Shown here one piece after another: positions 25,800 through 37,841 of a DNA stretch of 64,000 nt. The notes under the pieces are model-generated. The model saw nothing but the letters and a program-made list of their open reading frames with translations. It made no database searches and was not told the origin of the DNA. Position 1 is the first letter of the stretch, and every line of letters starts with the position of its first letter. This DNA comes from Rusavskia elegans (lineage: Eukaryota > Ascomycota > Lecanoromycetes > Teloschistales > Teloschistaceae), in the NCBI GenBank assembly GCA_011316305.1, contig SAUG01000153.1:58009-122008 (forward strand). Reading direction: 5' to 3'. Both the position numbers and the translations under genes were made by a program.

Positions 25800-26432
25800 T
25801 ACTCGCCGGAATGATATAGGTCGATTTGGATTTTAGATATTTCGATTCGATCTACGCCGGATTTGGATTAGTATAAATCGAATCTATTCCGAATCGGATT
25901 CGAGTTTAAATTAAAATAGATTAATCTAGTATTAAAACAGTATATTATTAATAGTACCATTTTCTACCTAGTAGCTAGATATTAATTACTAATATTTTTT
26001 CTATAGTATTTACGGTATTTTTAATATATATTATTATATAGAATATAGACTAGCTAGTATAGACAATTAACTAGAATTATTTCTAAAAAATTTAAAAAAT
26101 TTAAAAAAATCGATTTAACTTTTTTAGAAATAATTCTAGTTAATTATCTAAACGAGCTAGCCTATATTCTATTTTATATTATATATTTTAAATATTATAA
26201 ATATAAAAAAAAAAATAATTTTTACTATATACTAGCTTAATCTAATTAATAGTAGCTCGTTTTCGAAAAAATTATATAATTATAAAATAGATTAGATTAA
26301 CCTATTAAAAACCTATCCCGAATCTTAAATTTATAGGTCGGGTTCTAGATCGTTAAACCTACCCCGAACCTACTTCTAGTATCGGATTTAATCGGATTCG
26401 GATTAGATTAACCTATATCTTTCCGGCGAATA
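25800..26432 (-). mobile_element. hAT-type non-autonomous element, 633 bp, RIP-mutated
   Basis: Exact 8-bp duplication ACCGTATT at 25792-25799 and 26433-26440. Ends are TACTCGCCGGAATGATATAG on the left and, on the other strand from the right end, TATTCGCCGGAAAGATATAG. It has the same length as the element at 37201-37833, and its reverse complement aligns with that copy from the first base, so it is placed on the minus strand relative to it. There is no coding capacity. Confidence 0.87.
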
Positions 26433-26440
26433 ACCGTATT

Positions 26441-28378
26441 AAATAATAATAATAGATACTACGATTATCTAATAATATATAGATTTTTGTTTCGATTTTT
26501 CTAGATACTAGTAAAATAGATATTAGTAATATAGTAAATATTATCGCCGGCGTTGTTACGGAAACTTTATATTAAATTAAAATATTTTATAAATTGTTTA
26601 AAGCCGTTATATAGATATTAACGTTACTAGAATTATCGATTTTATTATCTATCGATATATTATTTATATTACTAGTTCGTTTGAATTTTTAGATTATCTA
26701 AATAGATTTATACGTTAAATAAAAATAGAATAAATAGCAATTAAAACGTTCTAGTAAAAATAATTTTTAAAGATTTAAAGAAAAACTTTAGTAATAGTTT
26801 TATAATAACGATAAAGTACGAATGAATAATAGACGAACTAGTTTACCTCGTTTTCTCTCTATTGAAAAATTTCCTAGATTATCTCTCGTTAATATATACG
26901 GTATAGATAAACTAGTAATTAGCGCTAATCTAATCAAAATCGTTATCTGTATATATATAAACTTTTTTAGCTTCTAGCGCTATATATTAACGATAGACGA
27001 CGATATAAACGATATTTTAGATACGATTTACGAACGCTAGAATTATATAATTAAACGATAAAAAGCTATAAAAGCGTCGGTCGAGTTTATCGCTAAATAA
27101 TATAATTTATAGTAGCTAAATTAAAATATAGTTCGTATAAAAAACGAATTTCTAACGGAAATTCGTTAAATTATATCGTTATTTTCTTAAAAATATCTGC
27201 CGGTATCGTTTATATTCAAACCGACGTTTCCTCTAGCGATACTAGCTCTAGCGGCACTTTCGGCGGTATTTTAATCGAGATTATTTAGAATTCGAGGATT
27301 TAGTAACCGTAGATATTTCGAAAAGATCAAAAATAAAAATAAAAAGTTTATACAACCTTTAAAGTAATATTGACGCTTTAATATAAATGGACTAAATTAC
27401 TAAATATATTTACCGCTTTCATTTGGTAATTAAAATAATAATAGTTACCGCGGGAAATTTTTAGCACGTACGAACCACTTCGGCGTTATTTTTTTAAACG
27501 ATAAAATTCTTTTTAAACTTTACTAAATACTCGATAATCGCTATCGGAATCGATTAATATTACGAAATAAATTCGAACAAGGTTTTACTACTAGTAGATA
27601 AACCCGGTACAATAAATTTAAAGTAGTTAAAATTAAATTCTTTAATCTAAATCTATTAATTATGAAAAAATATTCTAAAGGCGACGTTATACTATTTAGT
27701 AAAAATATTATTTCTCGTAATATTATCTTTTTCGTAGATTTAATTAAACGAGTTACTTTATCCAAATCGATTAATCTATCTAAACTTTAATTTTATTTCT
27801 AAAGAATAGCGTTTATTTAATATACTAATTATATCGCGCGAGCTATAATAACGACGAGTATAGAATTTTTCTATTAGAAACTTTTTAAAAAATATCGTCT
27901 TTTACGATTTTATACTTTTAATAGATTATATACGGAAAAATTCAACTTTAAAATTTTAAAAAAACGTCGATTTATTAACGAATACGTTTAATCGATCGTT
28001 CGTTATAGTAAATATTACGATTAATTACTACAATTGTATTTGTTATTAGTTTAGACAAATTTCAATAATAAATTTAAATATAATATCCGTTAACCGGATA
28101 AAAAAACGAGTCCGAATAACTTTATTCGTAAAATCAATAAACGAATAAAGTACTAAATTATTTAAAATGAACCAGCGAATATTTCTAATATTCGTAATTC
28201 TAATAAAAAAATAGTATTCTAGCGCGAAACTAAATAGAACTAGCATTTATTTAATTACCTACTATAATAGTAGCGAGAAAACTACTAGTAAACAAGTAAA
28301 AAAAACGAATAAAACTAGGTACTTTTTCCGAATCGTATAGAACTTCGTTGTTGAAAGATATAGGTATGGTAGAGCAAG
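26441..28378. other. RIP-degenerated DNA, element not identified
   Basis: TA-saturated, no intact frame. The region around 26880-27300 reads somewhat protein-like on + with RIP-type stops but has no motif I can name. Confidence 0.45.
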
Positions 28379-28383
28379 CAATA

Positions 28384-28628
28384 AATTAATTATTCGATAA
28401 TTTAATTAAAAAATAGACGAATACTCTACGTAACTAATCGACTAGAACTAGTATAACTAACTAATCTATATTAAACAAACTCGAACTAGTATAGATTAGA
28501 TAATTTATATTAAACTAATTCGTATTAGTATAGCTAACTAATTTATACTGGAATAACCAAGACTAGTCTAGCTGATTAATTAATTCTAGCTAGATTTAAA
28601 TATTTTATAAACGTTATTTATTTTAATA
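28384..28628 (-). repeat. 3' LTR of the copia element
   Basis: It aligns along its length with 34962-35207. Shared blocks include TATTCGATAATTTAATTAAA, CTCTACGTAACTAATCGACT and AGTATAGATTAGATAAT. Differences are mainly transitions. Confidence 0.87.
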
Positions 28629-28842
28629 TTTCTATTTAGCGTTATTTTTAACTATATTTTTATACGCGTATAGTTAAATTCAATCTAGAACTCGTCTATT
28701 TTAAACTATTAGGTTTAACGTCGGTACTACTATTAGTACTTTTATAGAACCTAGTAAATAATTTCTACTACTATAGAATTTCTATTAGTTTTTATATCTA
28801 TTATCTATCGAAATTTCGTAAACTTTTCGCCTTTTAGTAGTT

Positions 28843-29491
28843 ACTCGCTAGAAAAATATAGATTAACCTAATCTAAACCCGATTTAAACCGACGTTAGAA
28901 ATAGGTTTAGAATAAGTTTAAAAAATTTAAACCTGACCTATAAATTTAGGATTCGGGATAGATTTTTAGTAGATTAACCTAATCCGTTTCGTAATTATAT
29001 AACTTTTTCGAAAACGAGCTACTATTAATTATATTAAGCTAGTATATAGTAAATACTAGTTATATTTTAATATTTATAGTATTTTAAATATATAATATAT
29101 AGTAGAATATAGACTAGCTACTTTAAGCAAGTAACTAGAATTATTTCTAAAAAAGTTAAATCGATTTTTTAAAATTTTTAAAATTTATTAAAAGTAATTT
29201 TAGTTAATTATCTATACTAGCTAGTCTATATTATATATAGTATTATATATTTTTAATATTTTAAATACTATAGAAAAAATATTAGTAAGAAAAAACTAGC
29301 TACTAGTTAGAAAATAGTACTATTAATAGTATATTATTTTAGTATTAAATTAATCCGTTTTAATCCGAATTCGAATTCGATCTAGAATAGATTCGACCTA
29401 GAATAGATTCGATCTATACTAACTCGAACCCGGTATAGATCGGATCGAAATATCTAAAATCTAATCCGACCTATATCTACTAAATTACTAA
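28843..29491 (+). mobile_element. hAT-type element, 649 bp, nested in the copia element
   Basis: 8-bp duplication TAGTAGTT at 28835-28842 and 29492-29499. The left end ACTCGCTAGAAAAATATAG is a RIP form of the ACTCGCCGGAAAGATATAG terminus; the right end is more decayed. The sequence from 28843 follows 37201-37833 closely and in the same orientation, sharing for example CCGACGTTAGAAATAGGTT. It lies between the 3' LTR and the RT region of the copia element, so it inserted after the retrotransposon. Confidence 0.8.
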
Positions 29492-29499
29492 TAGTAGTT

Positions 29500-32400
29500 T
29501 AGTAAAACTATCGATTACTATAACGTTAATTCGAACGTATTTAACGTTAATATAATAATTACATTTTAGTTTACGTATATAGTAGTAGACGATATCGATA
29601 TATTTCGTCTTTAGATTAATATCGTTATTATATACTATAGTACTAGCTTTTTAGTTGTTATCTTTAATCTATAATAGTAAAAACTTTTAATATTATTCGT
29701 TTTTAGCGATACTAATTCGGTATAATTTATTATCTAGATATTTTATTCGTTCGATTTCTTTTAAAAGATTTCTAGTCTAGATAATATATTTAATAATAGT
29801 ATAGAAAGTTATATATTTTACTTTAATAGTAGATATAGCGACGGATTTCTACTTACGATTTATCTATAATATCGGTTTATTTATAATTATAAAAACGTAT
29901 ACAAGAATCGATTTTCGATTTACTATTATTATATAATCGAAATCGAAATAGTTAGTAACTATTATATTTCTTCGGCTTTTATTAATATCGAATTCAATAC
30001 TATAGTCAATAAATAATCGAATATATTATAGAAGTTTTTTTTAACGTTTTCTAGTAGTATTTCGTTAGATTATAAAAAAATTAAACGAGATCGTTTAAAG
30101 CGAATATAATACTAGATCGTATATAAATTACTATATATATAAAATTTCTAACGACTTTTCTATAATATAGTTTATTTATTTTTTTACTATCTAGTTATAT
30201 AAAGCGGAAAAAATCGTATCCGTTATTTAAATACCAAATAGATTTACTTATATTTTACTTTATATTAAATTAGTTATATATTTCGTCGAGGTAAAAAAAT
30301 TAGTCTATTTATAGTAAAAGTTTCTATCTATTATAGGTAATTTTAATACTAAAGGATTTTTTTATTTTCTCTAGATTTTTAATTTTAAAACTTTTTATAA
30401 ATTTAGATTTAAACTAGCGGATTTAACGTATTATTTTAATAGCGATTTCTATATTATAAACGTATACTAATAGTATAATATTATTCGGGTAAATAATTAG
30501 ATAGGGATTTATAGTATATTATTCGAATTCTATTCGAACGAATTATTCGATATAGCGTTAATATTAGTTACGTATAGTTTATTTGAAACTATAAAAGCTA
30601 TATAGTATTTTAAAAATATAATTTTTCGCGATTTTAAATTTTAGTAAAACTACTATATAAATCGTTCCCTTTAGTATAAATTCTATAAAAATATTATTAA
30701 TATCTATATAATAGTATTCGAAATTTTTCGCTACTATAATTATAAGGAATAATTTTAATATATCGAATTTAATCGTAGAAACGAAAGTATATTCGTAGTC
30801 GACGCCGTAGATTTAAAAAAAACTTTTTACTACTAGCTTCGTTTTAAATTTATCGATTAAACCGTCGGTATAGTATTTAATTTTAAATACCTATTTACTA
30901 GTAACGATATTATTTTCCTTTAATAGAATTCTTTTTTCTAGGTTTTATTTATAATAAACGCGATAAATTTTATTTTAATTATCGTTTTTTAGTATTCCTT
31001 TTATATAGAGTTATTAATTATATTTTAGTAATTTAATAGCTTTCTAACGATAGTAATTTTTATTTTACGATTAACGATTCTATTTTTAGTAAATATAAAT
31101 AGTTTCTATTCGAATATAGTCTATAATTTCTTTTTATTTTCGAGTTTTTCGAAATTTTTTACTACTAGAAAAGCAATATATACTCGAGCTACTTTACTAT
31201 AATAGTCGATAACGATTTTATTATCCGAATTATTTACGCTTTCCTTTTTTTTATAATTCGGCCGGAAAGTAATAGTAGAGGTAAAATAAATATATAAATA
31301 AACTATTACTATCCGTCGAGTTATTTATTTAATTTATACTAATATCTAGAAAAGGTTTCGAATAGATGATTTAATTTAGGCCGATTTAGGTCCTATTTAA
31401 AATTTATATCTAGATAGTTATTTAATTCGTATTAATCTAGAATCTAGCTAGATCTAGAAAAAGTTTCGGATAGATTATCTAATTTATATCGATTAATAAT
31501 TTACTTAGAATCTAGTTTTAAATAAAAGGTTTTCGTTCGGTATTAATAAAGTAACTATTAGATCCGTAATTTTTTTCGGCTTTCCGACTATTTATCTAGG
31601 CGGAAAAATAGTATATATTTACCTAGTTATATTTAAATCGACGTTTTTCTCTATTTTATTTTTATAGAATATAACTATATAGTTTTTAATAACTTTTTTT
31701 AAATCTAATATCTATAGTAGGTATTAGAAATTCGTATTAAAAACGTATCCGAAAAATATAATCGTTCTTTTTTAATTTATAAATTTATTTTTCTTTATTT
31801 TTATCGGAAATAATTTTATACAAATTAGCGAGTAATATTTATAGCTTTATATTTTTAGGTAATTTTTTAACGATATAATTTTATTAAATACTTTAAACGG
31901 AGTAATTTATTTTATATTAACTTCGGGATTATTAATTATATATTTTCGAATATAGTAGTCTATTTTTATAGCTTTAAACTAGAATTCGATTAATAGACCT
32001 ACTTTTTTTAGTATCGTTCGAACGTTATTCTTAATAGTCTAAACCTTTTATTCGGTTATTCTATTTTAAATTAACTCGTATATTTCGATTAGCTAGTAGA
32101 CAATTCTGGTAGCTATATACTAGTTTTTAACTATAATAGCGAGTTTATAAACGTTATTATAGCGTATAGCTTTAAGCTTCGTATTAGTTTTTAGTTCGAC
32201 GGCGATTTTTTATTAATTTAACGCGTTTTTAACGTCTTTCTTTATTTTTATTAGTATAATTTATCCGAACTATAAAAAGTTGTTAATAATAAAAAAAAAG
32301 TAATAATAGTTTTCGCGTAATATCGATAAAAGCCTATAGATATCGATAAATACTAGTTTTAAAGTAGAAATTTTACGTTCGCTAATATAGTAGTTTTTTT

Positions 32401-33100
32401 ATTTTATTAGCTTTATAAAAACGTATATTTTATAAATTTCGTCGTAACTTTTTATAATAGAAATAGACTTTTTAAATAGAATAAACTTGTTAATTCTAGT
32501 TATTACTATTTTGTCTAGATAATTTAAACGTTTATATTAAAAAAATAATTTATTTTTTCTCGTTAAAAATATTCCGCTAGGTATTCCGCTAGGTATTTCG
32601 TTAATAACGATCGTTTAAATCGTATTTCTAGAAATTTTAAACTATATAGAATTCGATATATCGATTTAAACTTTAGTAGATTTTACGATTTCGACTATTA
32701 TAACGTCGATATTATCGTTAGTACTAGTATTAATACTAGCGTAAATACTAGTATAGATACTAATATTTATATCGTCGACGATTTGAAAATTTATTTAGTA
32801 TAAAGTAGTTAAAACGGCTTTATTAAAGTTAGAAACGATATATAATATTACGTAAATTCCGTTTTACTAGTTAACTCGAATTGTTTATTTATTTATACAT
32901 TTATCGATTAGAAAATTACTTTAATAATTAAATTTTCTCTCTAGTTCTAGTTTATATATCTTTCGTTCTAATATTAGATTTACTTCTAGATTCGGAACTA
33001 GAAAAATATTATAAAAAATCGTTTTATTTTTATTTAAAGGTTATATTATCGTAGTTTTATAATAATTTAAATATAATTTCCCTCTTTTAACTTTTATAGT
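29500..33100 (-). pseudogene. copia pol relic: integrase and reverse transcriptase
   Basis: Minus-strand translation near 32080-32020 gives N-R-I-T-E-stop-K-V, then T-I-K-N-N-V-R-T-I-L-K-K-V-G-L, matching the integrase C-side block NGxxER.NRTI..NVRxxL of copia elements, followed by a Y-Y-I-R-K stretch and an I-F-F-G-Y-V block. Near 30925-30830 the RT fingers read V-T-S-K-stop-V-F-K-I-K-Y, then K-T-K-L-V-V-K-S-F, corresponding to the W-VFK-K and K-RLVA-G copia motifs. A YGVDYEYTFVST block at about 30820-30785 and YIDINNIF near 30700 follow. Trp and Gln codons have become stops. Domain limits are approximate and RNase H was not located. Confidence 0.8.
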
Positions 33101-34492
33101 TCGCTTTTTAATTCGTATTAAAACCTTTTTAAAAAAGTAGAATTAATTAATTATATATAATAAAGCGTCTAAATTATAATCTATTTAAAAACTAAAATTA
33201 TACCGACGAGTTTTTTATTTAAAATAGTTAATTTTTCGCTATTTTTTTATTATAGGTTTTAGAAAACGAGTTTGAATTAGAAAATAATAATATAGAGAAA
33301 CTATCGATAATATAAACGCGATATTTTCTATTTATTCTATCGTTTTTACGATTTTTACTTTTTTAGAAATTTTTTCCTTTTAGTTTAAATATAATTTTTT
33401 TAACATTTACGTATTTACGAACGGTTAGTAATTTAAGGTATTTTTTAATAAAGTAGAAATCGTTATAAATAAAATAGACTAGCTTTAGCTTTTTATTATA
33501 TTCGAAGAAATTATAGTAATAGCGGGATTTCGAATAATAATTACTTTCCTAGAAAGTTAATATAGAGGGTTATTTTATTGATTCTTTAATTTATATATTT
33601 AATTTTAACGCTTTTAATACGACTTTCTTTTTTTAAAATTAAAAAATAGTTTATTAAAAATCTATATTATTTTAGCTTTTAATACTATCGATAAAAAACT
33701 AATAGTTAGACGATAGTAATTATAGAAAAAAATAAAAACGTTTATATAAACTAGTTTATATCGCTTATATAGAGTCGAATTTTTTAATTTTTTATTCTAT
33801 TTTTATAAACTCGACCTAGATTCTATAATCGATTTATCTACCGGTTTCTAATATATTATATTATCGATTTAGAATTTATAGTTCGTTTTTTATAATTTAA
33901 CGTTATATTTTATTTTTAGGACGATTTATACCATTATAGTATCTTTAGTTCCTCTATTCTACGATTTAATAAATTAATAATTATCTTTATCGATATAGTA
34001 ATAGATTTTAAATTTAACTATAGCGTTATTCTTTTAAGATATAATATTCGAAAATAAAGGGATATTCGATATTAATAATATAGAAATTATTACTACTAGA
34101 AAAAAAAAAGATATATTTCGAATAAAATTCGATTTAATTACTACTAAAACGAATTTCTAGAAATTTTTTACTATAAAATAGAACTTTATTATCTAGAACT
34201 ATTTTTCTAAATTCGATTAGACTAGAATAGAATATTCGATATTAGCTCGCTTTTTTATAAAAAGATTATCTATACTAGAGATATTTATTCTAGTATATAA
34301 AAATATATTTTAAAGTAGAAATTAATAAATAGTTAGCGGTAAATTAAATAAAGGTAAATATTCGCTGGAAGAAAAAAAATATTATTTCTACGATTTTTTA
34401 CTATTTATTAATTTCGTTTATATCTAGTAGATTTTCCTATATCTAGTAGATACGTTTATTCGTTCGATTTATTAAATATAGTTCTAGCTATC

Positions 34493-34667
34493 GCTTTCGT
34501 CTAAATTCGTTATAGACGGCGTCGTTTAAATTCGTTATAAACGATATTATTTAAAATTTTTATAAACAATATCGCTTACAACTTTTATAGGCGATATCGT
34601 TTAAAACTTCTAGAAACGATATTATTTAAAACTTTTATAAATAGTATTATCTAAAGTTTTTGTAAAC
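34493..34667. repeat. 25-bp tandem repeat, about 7 copies
   Basis: Exact 25-bp periodicity from 34518 (unit starts 34518, 34543, 34568, 34593, 34618, 34643) with consensus near GATATTATTTAAAACTTTTA plus TAAAC; a diverged copy precedes it. It lies just inside the 5' LTR of the minus-strand copia element, in what would be its leader or early gag region. Confidence 0.8.
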
Positions 34668-34961
34668 GATTAGTTTATTCGCTATATTTATTCGAGAAAT
34701 TTAGTATAGATACAACTAGTATATCGTTTCGTCTAGAGATATACTTTACTATAAAATATAGTTTAGAATTTAGATTTATAATTATCGTAATCGCTTTATC
34801 GTTTTACGGCGAATAGGAACTTTTATAAAATCATCTAATTTTTATATAGAGTTTTTTACTATCGACGATGATTTTATACTATATATATAGTTATATAGAA
34901 AATTTTCGTTAATTCGAATTTATAATCTATTGAAAATTTACGTATAGTAAAGTAAATAATA

Positions 34962-35207
34962 TATTAAATATTCGATAATTTAATTAAAAATATAGACGAA
35001 AACTCTACGTAACTAATCGACTAAAACTAGTATAAAAAACTAATTTATATTAAACTAGCTCGAGTTAGTATAGATTAGATAATCTATATTAAATAAATTC
35101 GTACTAGTATAACTAACTATATTATACTAGAATGGTTTAGATTGGTTTGACTAATTAATCAATTTTAGTTGAATCTAAATGATTTATAACCGTTGTTTAT
35201 TTCAATA
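34962..35207 (-). repeat. 5' LTR of the copia element
   Basis: Partner of 28384-28628. In minus-strand reading it starts at 35207 with TATTGAAATAAACAACGG and ends at 34962. Confidence 0.87.
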
Positions 35208-35504
35208 TTCGCTATAAATTCTTTTAATAATAGTAGTAATAACAAGTTTTATCGCCTTTTTTAAACGTTTATTTTATAGATTTAGATAAAAATTACGATT
35301 ACTAGCCGCCCGTTTATTTAATTCTAATTAATAGTAACGAAAACTATAAATACGATATTACTAGCGCAAGCGATAAAGTAACAATATACTAGAACGATAA
35401 AAATATAAATACAATAGTTAACGATTATACGATATCTTTTTTCTTTTACGATTTTTATCGAAACCGTTTCGATAATTTAAATTTACTAGCCGGATATATA
35501 ATAA
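35208..35504. other. RIP-type AT-rich DNA between copia element and minisatellite
   Basis: No gene. TA-rich, with RIP dinucleotide bias; nothing else recognised. Confidence 0.4.
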
Positions 35505-35707
35505 ATATCTACTGTTTTCTACGATTTGATTATTTTCTACGATTTGATTGTTCCTACGGTTTGATTGTCTCTACGGTCTAACTGCCCCCTACGGTCTGAC
35601 TGCCTCCTACGGTCTGACTGCCTTCTACGGTCTGACTGCCTCTACGGTTTGAATACTCCCTACGGTCTGACTGCTCCCTACGGTCTGTATACCCCTACAG
35701 TCTGCAT
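35505..35707. repeat. 17-18-bp minisatellite, about 11 copies
   Basis: Head-to-tail units of consensus CCTACGGTCTGACTGCCT. The two or three leftmost copies read CTACGATTTGATT, exactly the C-to-T and G-to-A changes expected from RIP, while the middle and right copies are clean and GC-rich. It is followed by non-RIP sequence up to about 35770 that includes TACCGTAGGGCACG, partly the reverse complement of the unit. Confidence 0.85.
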
Positions 35708-35954
35708 GCTCTAAATGCCCCCACCAATACCGTAGGGCACGAAACGACCGCAGGAGCATTGATTAAAAACTAGGTATATATACCGTACGATATAATATCA
35801 GAAAAAAAGTTGATTGTATCTTTCTACGGTATAAATACTTTTACAAAGTACCGTAAAAGTATTATAGGTCTATATAAAGTACTTTGTAATTTTCGATTGT
35901 TTAGAAAAACCTACTATATTAATTCATTTTCCGTTTCTACTATAAAGCAATATA

Positions 35955-36820
35955 TACTCGCCGGAACGGATCGAATTGAAACGGGTTTTGAAATTTTATA
36001 TCCAATCCAGCCTGGGTTGGATTATTCCGAAGTGGATTAGTAACGGAACGAGGGTAATCCCGCCCCGCTAACAAGTTAATCCGAAAAACCTATTACTAAT
36101 AAAACGTACGTAGTATTTCTATTCATCTTTCTGTTTACCTATTTATAAATAGCTAGAAATTGATAGCTAGTAGTTTTTATTAGATATGAAACCATAACAG
36201 TTTATATTATAACGTTTAATAGTTAATAAACTTCGTAGTTCACTATAGAATACTAATTGAATTTTTTGGATTTAATTAAAATAATTAAAAAAATAACAAA
36301 TAAAATAAAATGATAATATTCTATTTATAATATTAATCTATAGTAGATTATAGTTATAATATAGATTTAGTAAACTAAATTCGTCTATAAATAGTAATAT
36401 TTATAATAGCTATCTATTTCTAGCTATTTATAAATGGGTAAACAGAAAAATAAACAGAAATAATACGAAAAGATTTTTTTTTTTTAAAAACTAACTATAC
36501 TAGCTTTCTATAGGAATCTAATATATTAACTGGATAGTAATAAATCTATTATAAACTATTATAAATGATTTACCAATAAAAATTACAGGCTATTTATTTC
36601 TAGCTATTTAAATATAGATAAATAGAATGATAAATAGAAATACTACGTATTTAAATAAAATTAAACGAATACGTATCGGGACGAATTTATTCGTCTGAAT
36701 TACGTTCCAACCCGTTTTATACGGGGCGGGTTTTAGTTTCTAAAATCCATCTCGAAACCCATTCCGGAATCGGATTGAAACGGGATTGGAACGGATTAAT
36801 CTAATCCGTTCCGACGAATA
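35955..36820. mobile_element. hAT-type non-autonomous element, 866 bp
   Basis: Exact 8-bp duplication GCAATATA at 35947-35954 and 36821-36828. Ends are TACTCGCCGGAACGGATCGA on the left and, on the other strand from the right, TATTCGTCGGAACGGATTAG. The outer ~120 bp at each side keep CCCGCCCCG-type blocks and many TG/CA dinucleotides, whereas the interior is AT-rich. There is no coding capacity. It shares the TIR core with the 633-bp family but differs internally, so it is a separate subfamily. Confidence 0.87.
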
Positions 36821-36828
36821 GCAATATA

Positions 36829-37192
36829 GTAGTAATATAGCAATTACTTTTCCAATATTTCGACCTAGTCACCTATATAAAAGTTTTCGAAACGAATTTA
36901 TCAAGTAAATTTCTAGTATATATAGATTCGGTGCTTTCTAAAAATAGTTCGATAAATCGAATATTCGAAAAAATCAACTTTCTATTTATTTATATAGAGT
37001 TCGTAAAATAAATAGTCGTAAAATAGTAAATAGTCGTAGTATTTTTCGATATAAATTAGATAAATTTTATTTTTTATATTTTTATAACTTTTTCGAAACC
37101 GAGTATTACGTTTTTAAAATCTAAAAATATTTTTAAAAATTTCTCTTTTTTTTTTTCCTTTTAATATTAGTTTTAAATTATATAAAACTTTT
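36829..37192. other. RIP-degenerated DNA between two hAT-type elements
   Basis: TA-rich spacer of about 360 bp with no gene or recognised repeat. Confidence 0.45.
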
Positions 37193-37200
37193 ACTATAAA

Positions 37201-37833
37201 TACTCGCTAGAAAAATATAGATTAATCTAATCCGAACTCGACCTAATCCGACGTTAGAAATAGGTTCGGGATAGATTTAATAAATTTGAACCCGACCTAT
37301 AAATTTAGAGTTTAGAACGGATTTTTTATAGATTAATTTAACCCGTTTCGTAATTATATAATATTTTCGAAAATAAATTACTATTAGCTTGATTTTACTA
37401 ATATATAATAAATAAAATTTTTTCTAGAATATTTTAAATATTTAACGTATATTATATATAGTAGAAAATAGCCTAGCTATAATAGATAGTTTACTAGAAA
37501 TACTTTTAAAAAAAAGGAAATTTTTTTCTAAATTTTTTCAACTTTTTTTAATTTAATTCTAGTAAATTGCCTGTAGTAGCTAGCCTATAGTCTATATAAT
37601 AATATATACTTTAAAAATATTAAATACTAATAAAAGATTATTAGTAATTAAAAGTTAACTATTAGGTAAAAAATAGTAATATTAATACTATATTATTATA
37701 GTACTAGATTAACTCGTTTTAATTCGAATCCGAACTCGATTTTAAATAGATTCGATCTATACTAACCCGAACCCGATATAGATCGAATCGAAATATCTAA
37801 AATCTAATTCGATCTATACCATTCCGGCGAGTA
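37201..37833 (+). mobile_element. hAT-type non-autonomous element, 633 bp, RIP-mutated
   Basis: Exact 8-bp duplication ACTATAAA at 37193-37200 and 37834-37841. The left end is TACTCGCTAGAAAAATATAG; the right end, on the other strand, is TACTCGCCGGAATGGTATAG. Same family and length as 25800-26432, in the opposite orientation, and close to 28843-29491. There is no coding capacity. Confidence 0.88.
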
Positions 37834-37841
37834 ACTATAAA

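Larger units (their letters stand above)
28384..35207 (-). mobile_element. RIP-degenerated Ty1/copia LTR retrotransposon
   Basis: About 6.8 kb including a nested hAT element at 28843-29491. The LTRs are ~246 bp in direct orientation at 28384-28628 and 34962-35207. On the minus strand the 5' LTR begins TATTGAAATAAACAACGG, a RIP form of a TG start, and the LTR ends with AATATTTAATA, a RIP form of a CA end. The interior, read on the minus strand, gives integrase before reverse transcriptase, the copia order: integrase about 32080-31700, RT about 30940-30600. No matching 5-bp target duplication is visible (CAATA on the left, TTCGC on the right), so mutation or an inter-element exchange has altered one end. 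Confidence 0.85.

Noticed and set aside
35810..36040. 76-codon plus-strand frame
   Set aside because: It runs across the left border of the hAT-type element at 35955, so it is a chance frame.
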